Assembly: GCF_043641665.1 (NCBI RefSeq)
Contig: NC_092186.1
Location: 19,203,001-19,267,000 of the forward strand
Reading direction: 5' to 3'
Source of the DNA: Enoplosus armatus
Taxonomy: Eukaryota; Chordata; Actinopteri; Centrarchiformes; Enoplosidae
Length of the DNA stretch: 64,000 bases
Position numbers and translations under genes: made by a program. Positions 58,001 through 64,000 of this stretch are shown here, one piece after another (within the stretch, counting starts at the first letter, position 1; the number at the start of each line of letters is the position of its first letter). The notes below the pieces were generated by a model. It saw only the letters and a list, made by a program, of their open reading frames with translations. It was not told the origin of the DNA and made no database searches.

Positions 58001-61000
58001 CCGAGACAGCGGCTCCCCGAAATCTCCACGACCTGGGTTTGGGAGGGCGATCCTGCCAGTGACAGAGAACAATCTGGCCCATCACAGACTGTCTCCTACG
58101 GTTCCTCCTCCTCTGGTGGCTGGCCCAGGCCTGGTGAGGTTCCCGAGGGCAGAACCAATGGCAGCCTCCATCCCCTCCAGACCATTCCCTCCACCGCCTC
58201 CCAATCATGGAGTCAGAGCATCCATCCAGCCGGCAGACGCCAAAAAGGTCAAGCAGACAGGAGAGATGCTACAAAACATGATGCAGAGGCACCAGAGACC
58301 TCCAGGAACCAAACCAGCCCCGGCTCCAGCTCCAGTTCAGGCTCCTGCACCAGCTCCCATCTCCACCCCTCTACCGCTCAGGCAGCAGCCACGACAGAGG
58401 GGTGCAGGGGATGTGACCCCGCTGAGAAAACCCCTGCCCCCTGAAGGACCCCTACCTTTGAAACCAAAACGGCCTCCCAATGTCAACCTGGAGCCCTTTC
58501 TGAGGTTCAACCGAGGACCTGCCCTTCCTGGCCCAAGAAAGCGTGACAGTAAGTCTTTCAGGCTCATTTGCTCCCAGATTTGTGATTATGTAGGACTCAT
58601 CTAATAAATTAAATAGACATTCCTGATGTCTAACTGGAATTTCAATGCTTATATCTTTCTGGATTCATGTTTTCCCAGATGAAAAGCAGACAGTCGAGGT
58701 TCATTCTATTATATATATAGAATTAACCAGGCAAAATCATCCAAATCATGGCTGCTGGATTTGGAAGATTAGTCAATAAAGGAGAAGGACAAACTAGTTT
58801 ATTTCCTGCCGTGTTATCATTTTGTCTTTTTCATACGACATTTTGACATGGCACAGCAGGAAAAGCACAGGTGTTACTACTATATTAATGATGACCGAAT
58901 TCCATTTAGCTGCTTCATTTTCAGGGTCCTGATGTTGTGCATGCTGGCTCACCATCGCACTGTCATGATTTACTGGGACACTTGAACAGGACGAAACCGT
59001 CGTTAATGTTATGAGTGACAGCTGTGACAAAATGTCTGCTGTGAAAAAGCCTGTTGATGAAGCATGTTACCATTTTACTTTTCCATGTAAAATGATATTC
59101 ATATCGTTTTATTGCATTAAAATAGATACATTGAAATTTAAAATTAGTTTAGTTAAATAATTAGTTATTTTTCTTTAACAAATTAATATTTAAAAAGCAT
59201 TCTTTAAAACAAGTCAAATCTCTGACAAATGTGCTATGTTTCTGTAATGTGGTAATTAACAGCAGTAATGCTCGCTAAAATAAAACAAATACGTTTCAGC
59301 ATATTTGTCATGAATATTTGTCTTTTTGTTGACTGTCCATTCTAGAGAGTTGACGTGACAGTTGGTTTCTGGTTGTCTGTCTCATTTGGCCGTAACTTTC
59401 TTCACATAAAGACGATCTCTCTGGTTCTCTCAGCAGGTTCCCCTGGCTCAGCCGGCAGAAAGATGTCTTTACCTGCAGTAATCAGTCCTCCAAAACCACC
59501 ACAAAGATCCAACAAACCCAAAGGGCTGCCGCGCCAAGTAGCCTCCGTGTGAGTAACTAGTTTACTAGTGTCTGCAGTTAATTACTCTTTAACTAGTTCA
59601 CACGATGTTGGTGTTAGTTCAGTACCTGCAGGGATGTACATGCAGAGAAAAGTGACTTTGTTTTTGATTTCATGTCATTTATTTCACACACAGTCAGCAA
59701 TAATAAAATCACTGAAAAAATAAAATCAGACTCTAATTTAGAGTCTCTACATGACATACTTACATACTCAACTATCTAATGAGGGCAAAATTATGCCATT
59801 ACAAATAATCTTAGTCTTAGCTGGCAGAGATCAAAAACAGAGCTAAAAAAGAAGGAATATTAGATTTACATTCTCCAGGTGACCAGAAACACGACCCCAA
59901 CTGAATGCTAATGTTGCTCCGTATCTGCTGGATGTGTAAATTAGAAACAATCAACCTAAAACTTGTTTCCTCTGACCCCAAGTGTCCAAAAAAATCAGTT
60001 ATTGCTGGTTTAAGAATTCAAAAGTAGAGGCGTTAGAAAAATAATAAGCTCAAAAATAAATATCGGTAAGCACTACAGAATGAAAACCAAAGGATTCAGA
60101 TAAAGACTTTGTCACAATAAAGCCTGATATTTGGGGGTAAATATAACATATTATTATAATATGAAAGATATTTTACTGTCTGTTTGCTTGTTTCTTCGTT
60201 TCTCGGTGTCTTCCTTTCCTTGTCTCTCCCATGTGAGCATTGCAACACTGTCTACTACAAATGCTATATATTTTGAAAGAAATGCCCAGATGATGGTTTG
60301 ATTAACATTTTTTACGCATTTCAAATGGTCAGTGCAGATATAATGAAACATTTCGTAAGTAACTGCTGAATAATGAAAAGGCAAACATGTTTTGTTTATT
60401 GATTGCAGAGACATTGATGATAACCAGGACTATGATGACATTGCAAGCTTTGAGAAGAACGGTAACAATAACAGCTTGTTGATTGGTGCATGACTGCAGC
60501 TTCTTTTTGTTCTTGAAGCTCTTGTTCTTCTTCCATTTCCTTGTATTATTATAATAACCAAGCATTTTGTAAGAGAACGTGCCACTTTTTCAAATGGAAG
60601 ACATCCCTTTCATGTCTTTATATCCACAGAGTCCTGGAGTGACAACAGCTCACAGTGTATGGACAGGGTAAGGGCAGAAATAATGCCACCCATTTTAAGG
60701 ATTCAAAACCAGGTGGCTCCTCTTCTGAGAACAGGTTGCACTAAAACTAGAAACTAAAATTAGAAAGAAGTTTAAATTACACTTTACAGTTGTTTGTATT
60801 ACAGGAATATTCATTTATATTGTTGTGACAAATGACAATAAAACTCATTTCATTTTCTTGAAATGGGTGGCATTCCCCTTTAATCTAATCATTCCTGTAT
60901 GAGAATGTTTGTCTTTGTTCTTTAAAAGTGAAAATAAAACATTTTCTCTTGTAGGATGATGACGACGTGTATGAGTCTATAGATGAGTAAGTATAAACTT

Positions 61001-64000
61001 TCTGTCTTTATCATTAAACCATTGTGTCTGTATAAGTTACGTGTTGTGGCTAAAAGTAGAAAGTGGCTGCAGCTGTGTGAGCATGTGGTAGGGCAGTGTT
61101 TTTATTATTTCTGTTGCTGCTATTGTTATTTTTGCACATACTGCTTGTACTCCTGAAGCAGCCACTAGTGCAACAACCTCTACTGCACCCACTATTACTT
61201 AAAAAGTTTCTCAATTATAGTTTTTTTGCTTTTGTCCTTAACTGACAACAATGTCTGCTCCTTTAGATTTAAAGTCATGAAGAAATAGCATTTTGTGAGA
61301 GAAGTTTCTGTGTGGTCGGACAAAATGTCTCTGTGAAGCAAAATTAAATGCACACAATGTGTGATGATATTCATACATTTAGGTTATGTATAGTTTATAA
61401 GTTGTGTCTGTGATTCCTGTCAAAGCAGGATATAGTGACAAAACACAGGGCGGACTGTTGAAATGTGGGCAGATTGGAAAAAACAGAAAAAATGAAAGGT
61501 GGTGAAGTTTGTGGGATACTGCAGTTGGTAAAACAGTTTACTGTGAAGTGCTGAAAGAATGAATTCAGTCCTCAGGACACAATCATGTTGATTGTTGTCA
61601 CTTATGTAACGTATAACATTAAGGTATAATCAGTCAATTTTTTTAACCACAAATATACACCTTTTTCCAGAGAGTCAAAGTAAAGAAACTACTTTGAGAT
61701 ACTTTGTAATGACATGTTTTGTCGTGTCTCAAGGGATGGTAATGCCAGTCTGTTGTTCTATTGAATTGGATAGCCATGAAATTTTGTACAGACATTTCAT
61801 GATCCCCAGATGATTAAGTCTACTGACTTTTCCTCTAGCCCCACCAAGAGGTTCACATTTGCTGTTTTGAGTGAAACAACTATTAGATGGTTTGCCATGA
61901 AATTTGGTTCACACATTCAATGTTCCCCTCTGGATGAATTGTTTGTTCTTAGGACTTTGATCCTCTGACTTTTCATCTAGAGCCACCCAGCCAGAATTTT
62001 AATTTGTCCAGTACTTTAGTTTTAGTTTTAGTACAAACTACCGACACACTCATCAGCCTTAGCTGTGTTGAGTGCTAATTAGCTAATGTTAGTGTGCTAA
62101 CACGGTACACTAATATGTTGAACATGGTAAAGATTATACCTGGTGAACATCAGCATGTTACAGTAACATTGTCATCAAGAACATGTTAGCATTTAGCTCA
62201 CAGCACAGCTATGCACAGCTATGCACAGCCTCACAGAGTCACTAGCATGGCTGTAGATTCTTGTAGAGGCTTGTTCTTCATGTAGTATTTGTAAGATGTG
62301 ACTTTATGACATTTCTCATTTTAATTGTTCCACTATAGGGACCCGGTGGAGATAAACCGGGTAAATGCTGAGAAGAAAAACAAAAAGGAAACAAAGAGGC
62401 AACGGGAGCAGGAGAAGAAAGATCAGATGGAGCATCAGAAAATAGAAAATGAGTTGAGGAGGAACTTTCAGGTAAGGAACCAAAAACATTTGTCCTTTAA
62501 GATCAGATAGCATCATTTTTGTATTTAGCTGTTGTGAATGACGAATAATACTTTTTAACTGACATAACGCTGAAGCAAGTTGAAAAGTAAATTGATTAAA
62601 TTATATAGCGCTTTTCAACCTTCACAATTCCCGAAACGCTTTACAGCTAAGTATCATTGACCCATTCACTCACACATTCAAACACCGATGGTGACCGAGC
62701 TGCCATGCAAGGTGCTGGTCTCCATCGGGAGCAACTTAGGGTTCAGTGTCTTGCTCAAGGACACTTCGACATGACGGGGGAGCCAGGGATCGAACCACCA
62801 CCACCCGCTCTACTTTGCTCTACCTCCCGTGCAACAGTGCTAACCACTGCACCACCATGCCGCAAAAATTTGAATATTGTACTGACTGGAAAAGATCTAA
62901 TCTAACTTAGCTGACATCCTTAAACACTGAGGTTTTTCGAATCAGCCCACTCCATCCCCATCCAAATCTCATTCATTTACGTTGATTGTTAACTTTTACA
63001 GCTTTATTTCTGTCCTTCTGTAGTTGCAAGGGGAGGTGGAGGTTCTTCATACAGCCAGAGTCCGGCATGACTGGCATGGAGGAGGGAAGCTGGACCTCAG
63101 CGTACAACAAGGCGAGAGTGTGGAGATCCTCCGAGTGAAGAATAACCCAGGAGGCAAATGGTTTGCTCGATCTCTGAACGGAAACTGTGAGTTTCACTTA
63201 TCTCAATCAAGCAGATAGAAAACTTTCCAACCTGAGCTTCTCTTTAGAGCTACAACGTTAGGCCTCTGAGTTAGGCATAAAGCAGCACTTCATGATGCAA
63301 ATCACTATAAAAACTCAACTTTTTGTTGTAATTGGTTCAAACAGTGATACATGGTTCTAGTAGACATTTTCAAAAAATACAAATATAAATCTTGTGTAAG
63401 ACCGTACGCTGTGACATATTTCATTTCTTACCATTAATTTAGAGATGTGAATTGAGAGCCACAATATCTAAACATGATACATATTTTATGTGGTTTCATA
63501 TGGAGATGCAATGTGATAATATTGGTTGTCATTCTTTGCATTAGATGGGTCTGTGTTGACTCACACACTGATTTGTCTTTATTTTGTGATACCTTGCAGA
63601 CGGATACATCAGCAACACATGTGTGGATGTTGACTATGAGGCAGTGAAGCGCCAATTACTGCAGTCCAGAAAAATAGACACATCACCATTGCCTCCTCCA
63701 CCTCCAGACCCCCCGAGGATGTTAAATGTAGAGTCCGATAACAGAGACGGGTACAGTGGATCATGTTTATCCTGTTGTACTGAATATGTATTCTTGACAT
63801 ATTTTTGATATTGTGAGAAAAATGTCCTCAGCCAACTTGTCACAAAGGTTTTAAAGTCATTTTTAGCCTGCCATCAGTGATTAGCTACTCTGTAATTCCA
63901 CCTGTAAACTGGTTGCATTTCTTTCTCAGTTTCACCAACATCTGTTCCAACTAACATGTTATGTTTCCTCTAATCTGCAGCATGTTTGAAGATGATGGTA
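55045..64000 (+). CDS. FYB/ADAP/PRAM1-family immune adaptor, partial at right edge (at least 10 exons)
   Basis: Proposed coding exons: 55045-55047 (ATG alone), 57930-58548, 59434-59548, 60409-60461, 60630-60667, 60955-60986, 62339-62471, 63024-63186, 63600-63750 and 63981 to beyond 64000, about 442 residues so far. FYB1/ADAP couples T-cell-receptor or ITAM signalling to integrin activation through SKAP1, EVL and SLP-76. Here: GESIDVKALRAKFNNK at the N-terminus (cf. the LRAKF start of FYB2); a long Pro-rich region with KPKRPPNVNLEPF, the conserved FYB block; tyrosine motifs YDDI and VYESID; a Lys/Glu-rich helix (EKKNKKETKRQREQEKKD); then a helical SH3 domain, 'GEVEVLHTARV', 'LSVQQGESVEILRV', 'GGKWFARSLNGNYGYI' and 'VDVDYEAVK', closest to the first hSH3 of FYB1. 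PPPPPDPP and MFEDDG follow. The second hSH3 would lie outside. Exons 2-10 are firm; the ATG exon is inferred. Confidence 0.8.
56690..56956. mobile_element. MITE of the CACTTTATTNGG family, copy 3 (FYB-like intron 1)
   Basis: Contains AGAGGTGTTAATTCAACTAT, 'ACACCTCTCAGTGTAATGCA' and 'ACTACAACCTCAATAATAAA', and ends ACCTAATAAAGTG (56944-56956), matching the copies in SLC35E1 intron 1. The left terminus is degraded. Confidence 0.6.
57170..57500. repeat. Repeat fragment beginning CAATAGCGCCTTTCAAAACC
   Basis: The opening phrase resembles the tail of fish repeats that start TATATAGCGCTTTTC (compare 62600-62645). The remainder is AT-rich and the limits are uncertain. Another related fragment may begin at about 55620 (CTTTATTCGCATACCACCTT). 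Confidence 0.35.
61735..62270 (+). repeat. Dispersed teleost repeat, longest plus-strand copy
   Basis: Contains 'AGCCATGAAATTTTGTACAG', 'CATGATCCCCAGATGATTAA', two tandem 'CCATGAAATTTGGTTCACAC'-type units, then GCTAATGTTAGTGTGCTAAC and 'CTCACAGAGTCACTAGCATG'. It shows the most complete order of family blocks in the window and ends about 70 bp before FYB-like exon 7. Confidence 0.7.
62590..62863 (-). mobile_element. tRNA-derived SINE (minus strand)
   Basis: Read on the minus strand, the head GCGGCATGGTGGTGCAGTGG, followed by TTAGCACTG, contains a pol III A-box-like sequence (about 62854-62839). GGTTCGATCCC (62796-62786) is an exact B box. A conserved body follows (CCTTGAGCAAGACACTGAAC), and the tail ends in the TATATAGCGCTTTTC complement. 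It inserted in the intron between FYB-like exons 7 and 8. I recognise this as a common teleost SINE type. Confidence 0.75.

Overview
The window is nuclear DNA of a ray-finned fish, most likely a percomorph teleost. The evidence is spliced vertebrate genes with GT-AG introns, long (GT)n/(CA)n microsatellites, AT-rich intergenic DNA, and dispersed repeats of types I recognise from percomorph genomes. There are no bacterial-style operons, CRISPR arrays or rRNA genes, and I saw no tRNA gene.

Seven protein-coding genes can be read, two of them cut by the window edges. Left block, 1-22.9 kb: TMEM38A (first coding exon only, minus strand), SMIM7 (5 coding exons, 75 aa), MED26 (3 coding exons, about 573 aa) and SLC35E1 (6 coding exons, 378 aa), the last three on the plus strand. 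From what I remember of human 19p13.11, this is the same gene order and relative orientation as there (SLC35E1-MED26-SMIM7-TMEM38A), so the block is ancient vertebrate microsynteny. TMEM38A and SMIM7 are divergent and may share a 1.4 kb promoter interval.

Right block, 27-64 kb: a prostaglandin EP4-type GPCR (minus strand, 2 coding exons, 376 aa); a roughly 14 kb gene-free stretch packed with repeats; a short DAB2-like PTB adaptor (9 coding exons, about 377 aa); and a FYB/ADAP/PRAM1-family immune adaptor (at least 10 exons, running off the right edge). In human the FYB1, DAB2 and PTGER4 family members lie together on 5p13, and FYB2, DAB1 and PTGER3 lie on chromosome 1p. Finding the same three families directly beside a 19p13-type block suggests an additional ohnologous copy of the triad that mammals have largely lost, with PRAM1 a possible mammalian remnant of the FYB-type gene. 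This is the most interesting feature of the window.

The genes do not form one pathway. TMEM38A (SR/ER cation channel), SMIM7 (small membrane protein), MED26 (Mediator / elongation-complex docking) and SLC35E1 (orphan solute transporter) are housekeeping neighbours. The EP4-like receptor, DAB2-like adaptor and FYB-like adaptor are signalling proteins, with family roles in prostaglandin sensing, receptor endocytosis and leukocyte adhesion.

Intergenic and intronic DNA holds many short non-autonomous repeats: several MITE-like inverted-repeat elements, one tRNA-derived SINE, and recurrent families present in two to four copies. It also holds an almost identical 200 bp inverted pair flanking the receptor's first coding exon, and two adjacent perfect AT-rich palindromes near 33.25 kb. 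Exon limits were placed by hand from splice consensus, reading phase and remembered family sequence; UTR limits are approximate.
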